Shown here piece by piece: positions 1 through 10,030 of a stretch of DNA of 64,000 bases. A model generated the notes under the pieces. It ran no database searches, was not told the origin of the DNA, and saw only the letters and a list, made by a program, of their open reading frames with translations. Source of the stretch: Heracleum sosnowskyi (lineage: Eukaryota > Streptophyta > Magnoliopsida > Apiales > Apiaceae); contig CM061238.1 in NCBI GenBank assembly GCA_030848705.1, forward strand, positions 80,934,685-80,998,684, read 5' to 3'. The translations under genes were made by a program, and so were the position numbers. Each line of letters begins with the position of its first letter. Positions within the stretch are counted from its first letter, which is position 1.

Positions 1-1482
1 AAATGTTTCAATTGTGGAATGCTTGGTCACTTTGCTGGAGACTGCAGAAAGCCCAAGGTTGAGAAGGGCAACAGGAAATTTGAGCCTGTTGATTATAAAA
101 AGAAATACTTTGAACTTCTCAAACAAAAAGAAAAGGCTTTCATGTCTCAGGAGTATGATTGGGCTGGTAATGGTGAAGATTCTGATGATGATGTTGAGTA
201 TGTCAACTTGGCTCTTATGGCTGACAATCATGAGCAGGAAGCAAGTTCCTCAAGCAACCAGGTAACAATTACTAATCTTTCTGAGCTTTCTAAAGAGGAA
301 TGCGACAATGCAGTAAATGAAATGTCTACTGTATTATATAATTTGCGTGTTACTCTTAAATCACTTACTAAAGAGAATTCAAGAATAAAAGAGACCAATC
401 TGCTCTTAAGTGATAGGAATGCAATGTTAGAAGCACAGCTCATTGAATTTGAGAAAATGAGATGTGTTAGTAGGGATGCTAAGAAGGAACTTGAGAACGT
501 GTTACAAAGGGAAGAAATTCTTAGAACACAACTTGAGATAGAACAAAGTGTGATTGCAAAATGGAAGGATGCCAGGAATGTTGCTACCAACATAATTAAT
601 GTTCAAGGCGTGGAATCCTTCTGTGAGCAATCATGGGAAAGGAACAAAGAGAAGCTAGGGTATGTTGGTGAAACCTTAGAATCAGGAACAGAGTCAACAA
701 ACAACAATGATCATTTGTTGAAGGTTGATATGTCAACGGAATGCAATGTTTCGTTGACACATGAACCATCAACCGATCAGGCTGTTTCGTTGACAGACAA
801 AAGAAAAGATAAACTCACTAGACTTAATGACAAGTATGGTCCTGTCACCAAGAACTTTGTTCAAGGTGAGTCTAGTATTTTAAAGAAAATTGAGAAGCCT
901 GTTGAGAGAGCTAATGTAGGTCACTTGTCTAACAAGCAATTGAAAGACAAGGTAGAGAAAGTTCATAATGAGGCTAAGGGAAATAAAAAGAATAACAGGA
1001 ATGGCAAAGTAGGAATTAACAAACACAACAATTACACACCTGATAAATATGCTCCTAGAAAGACATGTGTTAATTGTGGAAGTGTTAGTCATTTGTCTAC
1101 TAACTGCAAATCTGTTAAGAAAACCCCTAATGTAAGAATGCCCAAGCCTGCAATGAACAGTTCCATGCCTACAATGCCTGTTATGTCTAACATGTTTGCT
1201 CCATATGCACAATTTCAGAATCCATATGCTAGCATGCCATTTGTGTCTAATCCTTACATGAATATGTTTAACATGCCACAAATGCCATGGAACATGAATA
1301 ACATGATTGTTCCTCCAACTATGCATGCTATGAATGAAAATATGAGCAACCCTCAGAAATCAACACCAAGGGTAAAGATTGATTTGAATCAATCTGAGCC
1401 CAAAGTGAAAAATGGTACAAAAGGGAATGCAAAGGCTAACAAGACAGGACCCAAGGAAACTTGGGTACCAAAATCGACTTGA
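1..1482 (+). CDS. gag: Copia gag, C-terminal part (partial at 5' end)
   Basis: Nucleocapsid/capsid polyprotein of the copia element, which packages element RNA in cytoplasmic virus-like particles. The frame is open from base 1, so the protein begins upstream. Two CX2CX4HX4C zinc knuckles are present: CFNCGMLGHFAGDC at the very start and CVNCGSVSHLSTNC near 1066-1107. Between them lies a Lys/Glu-rich stretch with coiled-coil character (about 270-640). The tail is unusually Met/Asn/Pro-rich (about 1130-1340). The frame stops at TGA 1480-1482, overlapping the pol frame by about 20 bases. Three copies of the CAACG motif lie at 732-796 and are read as VSLT where they occur as TTTCGTTGAC. Confidence 0.88.
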   Translation, partial: KCFNCGMLGHFAGDCRKPKVEKGNRKFEPVDYKKKYFELLKQKEKAFMSQEYDWAGNGEDSDDDVEYVNLALMADNHEQEASSSSNQVTITNLSELSKEECDNAVNEMSTVLYNLRVTLKSLTKENSRIKETNLLLSDRNAMLEAQLIEFEKMRCVSRDAKKELENVLQREEILRTQLEIEQSVIAKWKDARNVATNIINVQGVESFCEQSWERNKEKLGYVGETLESGTESTNNNDHLLKVDMSTECNVSLTHEPSTDQAVSLTDKRKDKLTRLNDKYGPVTKNFVQGESSILKKIEKPVERANVGHLSNKQLKDKVEKVHNEAKGNKKNNRNGKVGINKHNNYTPDKYAPRKTCVNCGSVSHLSTNCKSVKKTPNVRMPKPAMNSSMPTMPVMSNMFAPYAQFQNPYASMPFVSNPYMNMFNMPQMPWNMNNMIVPPTMHAMNENMSNPQKSTPRVKIDLNQSEPKVKNGTKGNAKANKTGPKETWVPKST

Positions 1483-4400
1483 TTTGGTTTTATTGTGTGC
1501 AGGGAGACAAAAGGAATCTTTGGTACTTGGATAGTGGTTGTTCAAGACACATGACTGGTGATTCTACCCTGCTCACAGAGTTTCAGGAAAGAGCTGGCCC
1601 TTGTATTGCTTTTGGAGATGACAGCAAAGGCTACACAAAGGGATATGGCTTGATTTCAAAAGAGAATGTCATCATAGATGAGGTTGCATTGGTGGATGGT
1701 CTTAAGCACAACTTGCTTAGTATCAGCCAACTTTGTGACAAAGGTTTTTTTGTTACTTTTTCTAGAGAAGCCTGTGTTGTTTCTAAAGGAGGAAACAACA
1801 ATGTGGTAATGACTGGATTCAGAAGGGGGAATGTGTACATTGCTGACTTTAGTAGCACAAGTTCAGACACCATCACTTGTCTTTTCAGCAAGGCAAGCAA
1901 GGATGAAAGTTGGTTATGGCACAAGAAGTTATCCCATCTGAATTTCAAGGTTATGAATGATTTGGTGAGGAAAGATCTTGCTAGAGGAATTCCACAAGTG
2001 GAGTTCTCCAAGGATGGTTTGTGTGATGCCTGTCAAAAGGGAAAACAGAAGAAGGCATCATTCAAAAGCAAGACAGAGTCATCAATTGTCCAGCAGCTTG
2101 AATTGCTTCATATGGACCTATTTGGCCCTGTAAATGTTATGTCCATCTCAAAGAAGAAATACTGTCTTGTGATTGTTGATGATTTTTCTAGATTTACATG
2201 GACTTTCTTTTTGCACTCTAAAGATGAGGCAAGTGAAATCATTATCAATCACATCAAGATGGTAAGCAATCATCCTGATTTCAAAGTAAGAAGGATTAGG
2301 AGTGACAATGGGACAGAATTCAAGAATTCAAGCATGAAGGTGTTCTGTGAAGAAAATGGTATTTTGCATGAGTTTTCAGCAGCAAGAACACCACAGCAAA
2401 ATGGTGTAGTTGAAAGGAAAAACAGAACACTTATTGAAGCTGCAAGGACAATGCTAGATGAATCAAAGTTACCTACATATTTTTGGGCTGAGGCAGTTAA
2501 CACAGCTTGCTTTACTCAAAATATTTCTTTGATTAATCAGGCCAAAGGAATGACCCCTTATCAGTTACTCAAAAGAAAGAAGCCACTATTGGATTTTCTT
2601 CATGTCTTTGGATGCAAGTGCTTTGTTCTGAGAAATCAAGCTGAGCATTTGGGGAAATTTGAAGCAAAGGCAGATGAAGCAATATTTGTGGGATATGCAG
2701 CAGGGAAAGCTTACAGGGTCTATAATCTCAGAATCAACATTGTTATGGAATCTGTACATGTTGTGTTTGATGATCTCAAAATCCAAGGTCTCTGTGATGA
2801 AGGTTTCCATGAAAGTCTTTCTTTTGAAAATAAGGAAGGAGATCAAGTGAATCATGATAAGGCTACTGAGAAACAGCCTAAAGTTGTTGTATCTAGCACA
2901 GATGAAAGCAGCAGTGAAGATGAAATTGCTGCATTAAGGTTAAAAAGGATAGCAGCTAGCAGACCAAATGGTCATTTCGTTGACAGTCATGATGGTGGAT
3001 TCGTTGACAGTCAGAATGAGCGTTTCGTTGACAGCCAAAACGGTCATACCGTTGATAGTCATAGGAATACTTCTAGAAGTGATCACTTAGGGACAACAAA
3101 CTCAGGGGGAGTTTCTCAAGGACAAATATCCAATCAAGGCAATCATGATCATGAAGCTACGTCTTCAAGAGCAAATCTACCTCCCTCAAGGAAATGGACT
3201 AAAGATCATCCCTTTGAACTTATTATAGGTGATGTCTCTTCAAAAGTCCAAACTAGAAGAGCAACTCAAGAAGAATGTCTATATAGTAGCTTTCTGTCTC
3301 AAGATGAGCCAAAGAAAGTTGAGGATGCACTTCTAGATCCAGATTGGGTTTTAGCCATGCAAGAAGAGCTAAACCAATTTGAGAGAAACAATGTTTGGAA
3401 GCTGGTGCCCAGGCCTAATGACAGGAGTGTTATAGGCACAAAGTGGGTGTTCAGAAACAAGATGGATGAAAATGGCATAGTCACAAGGAACAAAGCTAGA
3501 TTGGTTGCAAAAGGCTATTCACAGGAAGAAGGAATTGATTTTGATGAAACCTTTGCTCCTGTTGCAAGACTAGAAGCAATAAGGATTTTCCTAGCCTATG
3601 CAGCCCATGCCAATTTCAAGGTCTATCAAATGGATGTGAAGAGTGATTTTCTGAATGGGGAATTGGAAGAGGAGGTGTATGTAAGTCAACCTCCTGGTTT
3701 TGAAGATGATGATTTTCCAGACTATGTGTACTTCCTTCTCAAAGCACTCTATGGTTTGAAACAAGCACCTAGAGCCTGGTATGACACTCTCTCACAGTTC
3801 CTCCTTGAGAATCATTTCACTAGAGGTACTGTAGATAAAACTCTTTTTCACAGGGTTGTAAATGGCTCTACTTTACTTGTTCAAATTTATGTAGATGATA
3901 TAATCTTTGGGTCTACAGATGTGAAACTTTGTCAAAAGTTTGCCAAGCTTATGCAAAGTAAGTATGAAATGAGCATGATGGGAGAATTAACTTACTTTCT
4001 TGGTCTTCAAGTAAAGCAAGTCAATGAAGGCATTTTCATTAGTCAAACAAAATACATTCATGATTTATTAAAGAAGTTTAACCTAATGGAATGCTCTCCT
4101 GCCAAAACTCCCATGCCTACTGCCACCAAACTTGAATTGAATACTAAGGAAAAATCTGTGGACATTTCAAGTTACAGAGGCATGGTAGGCTCACTTTTAT
4201 ATTTAACAGCTAGTAGACCTGATATTATGTTTGCTACATGTCTATGTGCTAGATTTCAGGCTGATCCTAGAGAATCCCATTTAGTTGCTATTAAAAGAAT
4301 TTTCAGATATCTCAAAGGAACACCAAACCTTGGCATTTGGTATCCTAGAGAATCTGGTTTTGAACTAATTGGTTATTCAGATGCAGATTTTGCAGGATGT

Positions 4401-4832
4401 AAAATTGACAGGAAAAGTACAACTGGAACCTGTCAATTCCTAGGAAACAAGCTTGTGTCATGGTTCAGCAAGAAACAAAACTCAGTTTCTACCTCCACAG
4501 CTGAGGCTGAGTATATTGCAGCTGGAAGTTGTTGTGCACAGATTTTATGGATGAAAAACCAACTACTTGATTATGGATTAAGAGTTGAGAAAATTCCTAT
4601 TTTATGTGACAACACTAGTGCCATTGCCATTACTGAGAATCCAGTGCAGCATTCAAGGACCAAGCACATTGACATCAAGTACCATTTCATTAGAGAACAT
4701 GTTATGAATGGTACTGTGGAGTTACATTTTGTTCCAAGTGAACAACAACTTGCAGACATCTTTACCAAGCCACTTGATGAATCAACATTCTCAAGATTAG
4801 TAAGTGAGCTAGGTATGCTAAATTTCTCTTAA
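1461..4832 (+). CDS. pol: Copia pol: protease, integrase, reverse transcriptase, RNase H
   Basis: The frame of 1123 codons has no ATG at its start (it opens at TTG 1461) and overlaps the gag stop in the -1 frame. It is therefore made by frameshifting or was separated by a small indel. Domains in order: aspartic protease motif DSGCSRHMTG near residue 24; GAG-pre-integrase with H/C residues (WLWHKKLSHL, CDACQKGK); DDE integrase (LHMDLFGP, SDNGTEF, VVERKNRTL); a spacer with FVDS repeats near 2970-3060; reverse transcriptase (KWVFRNKMDENG, YVDDIIFGS); RNase H (YSDADFAGC, STAEAEYIA, DNTSAI). QMDVKSDFLNGEL has Asp where the family usually has Ala before FLNG. No internal stop, so the enzymes may be functional. 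Confidence 0.92.
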   Translation: MGTKIDLIWFYCVQGDKRNLWYLDSGCSRHMTGDSTLLTEFQERAGPCIAFGDDSKGYTKGYGLISKENVIIDEVALVDGLKHNLLSISQLCDKGFFVTFSREACVVSKGGNNNVVMTGFRRGNVYIADFSSTSSDTITCLFSKASKDESWLWHKKLSHLNFKVMNDLVRKDLARGIPQVEFSKDGLCDACQKGKQKKASFKSKTESSIVQQLELLHMDLFGPVNVMSISKKKYCLVIVDDFSRFTWTFFLHSKDEASEIIINHIKMVSNHPDFKVRRIRSDNGTEFKNSSMKVFCEENGILHEFSAARTPQQNGVVERKNRTLIEAARTMLDESKLPTYFWAEAVNTACFTQNISLINQAKGMTPYQLLKRKKPLLDFLHVFGCKCFVLRNQAEHLGKFEAKADEAIFVGYAAGKAYRVYNLRINIVMESVHVVFDDLKIQGLCDEGFHESLSFENKEGDQVNHDKATEKQPKVVVSSTDESSSEDEIAALRLKRIAASRPNGHFVDSHDGGFVDSQNERFVDSQNGHTVDSHRNTSRSDHLGTTNSGGVSQGQISNQGNHDHEATSSRANLPPSRKWTKDHPFELIIGDVSSKVQTRRATQEECLYSSFLSQDEPKKVEDALLDPDWVLAMQEELNQFERNNVWKLVPRPNDRSVIGTKWVFRNKMDENGIVTRNKARLVAKGYSQEEGIDFDETFAPVARLEAIRIFLAYAAHANFKVYQMDVKSDFLNGELEEEVYVSQPPGFEDDDFPDYVYFLLKALYGLKQAPRAWYDTLSQFLLENHFTRGTVDKTLFHRVVNGSTLLVQIYVDDIIFGSTDVKLCQKFAKLMQSKYEMSMMGELTYFLGLQVKQVNEGIFISQTKYIHDLLKKFNLMECSPAKTPMPTATKLELNTKEKSVDISSYRGMVGSLLYLTASRPDIMFATCLCARFQADPRESHLVAIKRIFRYLKGTPNLGIWYPRESGFELIGYSDADFAGCKIDRKSTTGTCQFLGNKLVSWFSKKQNSVSTSTAEAEYIAAGSCCAQILWMKNQLLDYGLRVEKIPILCDNTSAIAITENPVQHSRTKHIDIKYHFIREHVMNGTVELHFVPSEQQLADIFTKPLDESTFSRLVSELGMLNFS

Positions 4833-5377
4833 TTATTTTTGAGATATTTGCAAGTTAAAATGCAGCCAGAAATTTGCTATATTTTTTTTGTGAATGAATT
4901 TTCTCAGAAAAAGGTAAAATTTTGTCTAAGTCAAAATTACTATGCCAACGGAATGCACCATTTCGTTGACAGTCTTAGCACTTTTTCTGGGTGTTTCGTT
5001 GATAGTTCTTTTGTATCAACGAAACGCAATTTTTATCAACGAAATAGACGGGACCTTAAACGCCCAATTCTGATTCGTTGATATAAAGCGCTTTTAATCT
5101 GAACCGTTAAAAAATTGACACGTCTTTTACCACGATCTATGCATACACCCCTGTAAGTATAAATCATGGTAATACTTTAAGAGTAACGGTTATATTTTTA
5201 AGCCAATCCAGTAATTTACATTTATTATTGGATTCATTTTCTGAGAATTTTTGGGGGAGTATTTAAGAAATTTTATTTTCATTATTTCTTTTTACCTGTT
5301 CTCAAAAATTCCAAAGGCTTTTTCTCTCTTCTTCTCTCTAACAAGCAATTCAGTTCGAAGCTTTCCTTTAATCAACA
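4833..5377 (+). other. Spacer between pol and the envelope-position ORF
   Basis: Non-coding stretch of 545 bp. It holds six copies of the CAACG/CGTTG motif (about 4943-5084) in both orientations, so inverted pairs could form hairpins in RNA. A pyrimidine-rich run near 5310-5345 precedes the next ATG and resembles a branch/acceptor region. A subgenomic or spliced message for the downstream ORF is possible but not shown. Confidence 0.6.
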
Positions 5378-8300
5378 ATGGCACCTATAGTCAAGCTTAT
5401 GTCTGCTGGAGGGTTCATCTATGAGAAGAACAACTCCATCCCTTTTGTTGTCAAGGAAAACCCGAACAGACTGTTCTTCAAAATGATGGATTTCATGAAG
5501 AATTGCAAGTTGAGCTATGCAATGTTTCACTCTACACCACTCTACAATGAGATAATCGAGGAAATTTGGACCTCATGTGAGTATAGTGGAACACACTGCA
5601 CACTAAAATTCACTCTTCAAGGTAATGAGTACATAGTTAATTCTGATGTTTTGCAAGCATGTTTACATATTCCTGATAATAACTGTGATGCTTTGCCTAC
5701 TAACACTGAAATAACTACCATGTTAAATTCAATAAACTACTCTTTGCCTACTGATAATCTGGGTAGAATAATTAGGAGAGGTTTGGTTAGGGAATACAGT
5801 TATTTAGCTGATGCATTCATTAAGGTCTTTTCTGGAAAGATTAGTAATTTTGATGCATTAACTAACTCTATGTTAATTCTCCTAACCATGCTTCTAAATG
5901 ATAGATATCACAACTTTAGCACCCAACTTATGTATGAAATTGGTGCTAAGTTGGGTGACAAAGCAAATAGGAAGAAAAATATCTATTATGCTAGGTTTCT
6001 GATGATGTTGGCTAACCATGTTAGTCCAGCACCATTAGTTATCTCTAACCCTAATGCCAGGTTCGAGTGCTTTGTGCAAGAAAAGAGAGTATTGACAGAC
6101 ATACTGAGGCTGAACCACAATGGTGATGTTCCAGTGGTGTATCTGCCAATCATTGAGGTAACTACTACTATCCCTGTTAGTGTAGCTAACACCTCTACTG
6201 TTTTACCTTCCAATGTTGCTATGGAGTCTGTAGCTGTGACCCAACAGGCTCCTACCCTAGCAACAAAACCAAAAACAAAGAAATCCTCCAAGCCAACCTC
6301 AGGTGCTTCTCAAAAGGCACCTGTTGTAAAAACTACCACACAACCTAAGGGGAGTGAGTCTGGAGTTGTGAGAGGTGAGGGAAGGGGTGAACATCAAAGA
6401 AACCCCAAGGATAAGGAAGGACAGGTTAGTGTGTACCAGCCAAGCCCCATTGTGTCTTCCCAACAAGGCACAATGAGTAACATGGATTTAAACACAAGTC
6501 TAATTGCATCCTCCCAAAAGGATGTGATTATTGAAACAAGCTCTCCTCCTAGAGTACAGTCCAAAAGGGTAAGGGACACTTCAAGCCCAAAGTCTACATT
6601 TTCCCAATACCAAAGGAGAGTGAAGCAAAAGTCCAAGGGTACACAGGGTGCACACACACTGGAAGCAACACTTCCAGTTTCTCAAATTCAGTTTGATGTA
6701 ACCCCTATCATTTCTCTGGGGTTACAGTCCTCTTCTCTAAACATCAATCTTGAATTATCTCCATCAAATTCACCAACTCAATCTTTGGATGTGGACATGA
6801 TCCATACATCTATTCCTGATTCTCCAACTCTAATCTTGGAGAAGCCCCACTCTGAAGCTGGTGGCCATCACTTGCTAAGTGATTTGTTGGGCCATCAACC
6901 AATTTTTCCTGAAATTGCAAGGGGATCTGTGGACCAATCTCTAAAATCAATCACCACAGACTCTACTGTAATTTCTCATTCTCAAAGTGCTTTCTTGACT
7001 TCATCAACGAAACAGTCTATTTCGTTGACAAGTGTTTCTCCATCAACGGTATCCATACCGTTGACAGTTCAAACTACCATTCCGTTGATAGTTCACTCTG
7101 CACCTTTAATTGAAAATCAAGTTGTTCCCACAACTAGTGCAGATGATCTAGTGGTAGTTGAGACACTTCTAGGATTGAGAGGGAGTGAAACTGAGAGGCT
7201 GGCTTGCAGCCAGGCAAAAGGAGAGAATGTGAGTGAGAGGCTGGCTATTTCTTCCAGCCAGGCAAAAGGAGAGATTGAGAGTTCCACCTTAGAAGGTGAA
7301 GGTGAGGGTGTGAGAGGTGTGAGCCATGGGGAGCCCATGATGCAAGAACAGAGTGGAGAGAGAGAAGGGACTACAGGAGAAATAAGGATGGAAGCAGCCA
7401 TTGCTAATGAGTTAATGGAGGTCAGTGAGGGAGAAAGGGAACTTACTTTCCAAGAGGTTTATCAGCAAACTCTGGATAGTATTTCCCTGGATCCTGAGAC
7501 CTTTACTCATCCTGTGTCAGCCTATCAAATTTTGGCTCAACAGGGCAATATGGAGGCAGAGAGGTCACTACAACTAATTCACACAACTGCATCAATGCAA
7601 AGAGCAAAGGATGCCTTGACCAATCTACCTCCAGGAGCTGAAGCAAGTGGAGACTTTGATTTTTCTGATAATGAGGATAGCTTTGGTGACACTCTACAGG
7701 TGGCCACTACTACACAGACTGGGACTTCTGTGGTGCCTCCTACACCAAACTGGCTTTCTCAAGATATGCATGGTAGAAGCAATTTGGATGCTGCTATCAC
7801 AAGGCAGTACAAAGAAGCATATCTAGCTCATGAGTCTGCAGGAGCAAGGGACAAGAAATTCTACAAAGCCATAATGGATTCTCTGGAAATTCAAAGGCTA
7901 CAAATGTTGCAGACAAGGATTGAGGCTACAGAGATCAAGGATTCAATCAGCAACCTTAGGGCTGCTAATGATAGGAGGCTAGATGAAAAGCTTCCTCTTC
8001 TCACTGTGTCCAGGATGAACAGGTTTTTCTCTAAAGAACCTGAAGTGGATTCCTCCTTGAAGACTCTCTCTTCTAGAGTGGACAAGGTGGAAGCCACTCT
8101 ATCACAGATGCAAAAGGAACAGGAGAAACAAACTCAACTATTGGCCCAGCTAGTGGCAGCTCAAGGACTCCCAGCCATCTCTTTTGATGATAACAAAAAG
8201 GGGGAGAAATCTAAGGAGCTAGACATTCAGATTACCAAGGTTATGGTCCCAGCCATTTCCCTACCAAAGGAGCCATTAGCAATGGGGGAGCTTGGCAAGC

Positions 8301-9844
8301 AGCAAAAGGATGGTATTGACCTTATACAAGAAGCTTCTATGAGGATGAGACTTGCAGAACAAATCAAAGAACATTGGTCCAACATAGAAGCAAAGTTCAA
8401 GAAGATTACTGAAGATAAGGACTCAAATCCATCAACGGAACAGCCATCAACGAATGCCATGGCACTAGCATCAACGGAATGGGAGCCACAGACAAATTCT
8501 TTCTATCACCAAGAGCCCCTTCTACATGGAGTCACTCAAGGACCAAGGAAGGAAAAAGGACAAACTTCATGCATTAGGGATGTGGAACAAGCTACAATTC
8601 AAAGAAGCCTATCTCCCAAGTCCCCTGCTAAACCAAAGGGCAAAAACATAGCAAGGACTTTCTATCCTGCACCTTATCCAGATGAGCACAAGCTTCTTGG
8701 TCTACTCATCACAAAAAGCAAGGAAAGTAATAATTATGAGATAAGGAAGCAAAGGGCAATTGTCTACAGGAATGGACAACAAATCTGTGTTTGGGCTGGT
8801 CATCCAAACTTTGTTGAAGCCAAGGCTGAGGAATCAGAAAGAGCAGCTATGCAAGCTCTTGCAGTAGCTCAAGCTCTAGATGAAGAAGAAAGGAAGCAAG
8901 AGGAAAGCACTAGAGAGGAAAGGAGTTCAAAGAAGAGCACAAGGCAACCCAAAGAGAGAGCTAGGAGAAACATAGACTTTGAGAGTGCTGATTCTCAGAG
9001 TACTGCATCAGACTCTTCTATACCTATTGCACCTCCAACAATTGCTAATCCAGTTTTTGAGGGAAATTTGGCCTGTGATCCTGCACATCCTGTCAATTTT
9101 CATGATCAACCAATCATGCCAAAAGAGGAACCAATTGATTTTGATGAGGCATACTTTCCAAAGTTCCTGTTAGAAAATGACCAACCAATGAAGACAAAGA
9201 AGAGGCCTGTCAAAGCAAAGCCTGTTTTTGTGAGAAAGCCACAATCTCAAAAACCCCCTGCAAACCCAGAGGACTGCATGTACATTGCTGACATCAGGGA
9301 AGAATCCAGTCTACATCTTGACTTAGACAACCTGGTGGAAGTAAGGGGAATTGCAGCTTCTCAAAAGTTGCCTGAAAGACTAGTGTTCACATTCAAGGGT
9401 GGTAGAGAACAAGTGTGGCCTCTCTACAGAATTTTAGGAGAAGACTATCAAACACTACTCTCAGTGTTTAGATGCTTGAAAAAGGACTTCGGTTTCACCA
9501 AAACAGCCAAGTCTGAGGTGGTCTCCAAAATCTGTCAGTTAAAGGCTAGCTGGAACAAGCCTGAGGCTCTTCCAAGGATACTTAGAGTTCCCTCAACAGG
9601 AAAGAAAATCCATCTTCAACCTTATTGGATGATGGAGTTTAAGGACAAGGACAATTGCAGAAGATTCTTCAGAATGGAAGACCAGCTGGAGAAGGCATCT
9701 AATCAAACTCTAAAGCTGATGCAATCCAAGCTTGGTGATCAAGATGAAGAGGAGAAAATCTTCTACAGAAGACTACAGGTCCAGATTGAGGAAAACAACT
9801 CCAAGAGAGGGAAGAAGACTATGCCACAAAGAAGTCACAGATGA
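5378..9844 (+). CDS. Envelope-position ORF of SIRE-type copia element (1488 aa, function unknown)
   Basis: ORF in the position of the so-called env-like gene of SIRE elements. The ATG at 5378 (CAACAATGGCACC) is chosen because it is the first ATG of the open frame. I see no signal peptide, and only one modest hydrophobic stretch (residues about 160-175), so an envelope role is not supported by the sequence. About residues 1-220 form a folded-looking N-terminal block. Residues 270-720 are low-complexity Ser/Thr/Pro/Gln-rich. Two near-repeats of ERLACSQAKGE lie at about 7190-7275. Residues 800-950 are charged and coiled-coil-like. The C-terminal 400 residues look globular and end in a basic tail. 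Eight CAACG motifs fall at 7003-7092 and 8431-8480. It is much longer than the roughly 650-aa ORF of soybean SIRE1. Confidence 0.8.
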   Translation: MAPIVKLMSAGGFIYEKNNSIPFVVKENPNRLFFKMMDFMKNCKLSYAMFHSTPLYNEIIEEIWTSCEYSGTHCTLKFTLQGNEYIVNSDVLQACLHIPDNNCDALPTNTEITTMLNSINYSLPTDNLGRIIRRGLVREYSYLADAFIKVFSGKISNFDALTNSMLILLTMLLNDRYHNFSTQLMYEIGAKLGDKANRKKNIYYARFLMMLANHVSPAPLVISNPNARFECFVQEKRVLTDILRLNHNGDVPVVYLPIIEVTTTIPVSVANTSTVLPSNVAMESVAVTQQAPTLATKPKTKKSSKPTSGASQKAPVVKTTTQPKGSESGVVRGEGRGEHQRNPKDKEGQVSVYQPSPIVSSQQGTMSNMDLNTSLIASSQKDVIIETSSPPRVQSKRVRDTSSPKSTFSQYQRRVKQKSKGTQGAHTLEATLPVSQIQFDVTPIISLGLQSSSLNINLELSPSNSPTQSLDVDMIHTSIPDSPTLILEKPHSEAGGHHLLSDLLGHQPIFPEIARGSVDQSLKSITTDSTVISHSQSAFLTSSTKQSISLTSVSPSTVSIPLTVQTTIPLIVHSAPLIENQVVPTTSADDLVVVETLLGLRGSETERLACSQAKGENVSERLAISSSQAKGEIESSTLEGEGEGVRGVSHGEPMMQEQSGEREGTTGEIRMEAAIANELMEVSEGERELTFQEVYQQTLDSISLDPETFTHPVSAYQILAQQGNMEAERSLQLIHTTASMQRAKDALTNLPPGAEASGDFDFSDNEDSFGDTLQVATTTQTGTSVVPPTPNWLSQDMHGRSNLDAAITRQYKEAYLAHESAGARDKKFYKAIMDSLEIQRLQMLQTRIEATEIKDSISNLRAANDRRLDEKLPLLTVSRMNRFFSKEPEVDSSLKTLSSRVDKVEATLSQMQKEQEKQTQLLAQLVAAQGLPAISFDDNKKGEKSKELDIQITKVMVPAISLPKEPLAMGELGKQQKDGIDLIQEASMRMRLAEQIKEHWSNIEAKFKKITEDKDSNPSTEQPSTNAMALASTEWEPQTNSFYHQEPLLHGVTQGPRKEKGQTSCIRDVEQATIQRSLSPKSPAKPKGKNIARTFYPAPYPDEHKLLGLLITKSKESNNYEIRKQRAIVYRNGQQICVWAGHPNFVEAKAEESERAAMQALAVAQALDEEERKQEESTREERSSKKSTRQPKERARRNIDFESADSQSTASDSSIPIAPPTIANPVFEGNLACDPAHPVNFHDQPIMPKEEPIDFDEAYFPKFLLENDQPMKTKKRPVKAKPVFVRKPQSQKPPANPEDCMYIADIREESSLHLDLDNLVEVRGIAASQKLPERLVFTFKGGREQVWPLYRILGEDYQTLLSVFRCLKKDFGFTKTAKSEVVSKICQLKASWNKPEALPRILRVPSTGKKIHLQPYWMMEFKDKDNCRRFFRMEDQLEKASNQTLKLMQSKLGDQDEEEKIFYRRLQVQIEENNSKRGKKTMPQRSHR

Positions 9845-10015
9845 AACATTTGCTCAGACTAGAGGAGCACTTGTGGGCATTAGTCTTGTAAGTCTTATAT
9901 TTTGTCTATAAAGTTCTGAAGCTTAATACATTTTCTACTTTTGTAATTTATGATGTATCTGAGTGTTTTTGTTATCATCAAGTCTCTTGATTTATGGCTG
10001 TTATTCTATCAGTCA

Positions 10016-10030
10016 TAAATTGGGGGAGAT
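10016..10030 (+). other. Polypurine tract of the copia element
   Basis: A G-rich purine run (AAATTGGGGGAGAT) ends immediately before TGTTAGG, the LTR start. This is the usual plus-strand primer position. Confidence 0.8.

Noticed and set aside
880..1326. 148-codon ORF antisense to gag
   Set aside because: Shadow of the Met/Asn-rich gag tail; no start context or known domain.
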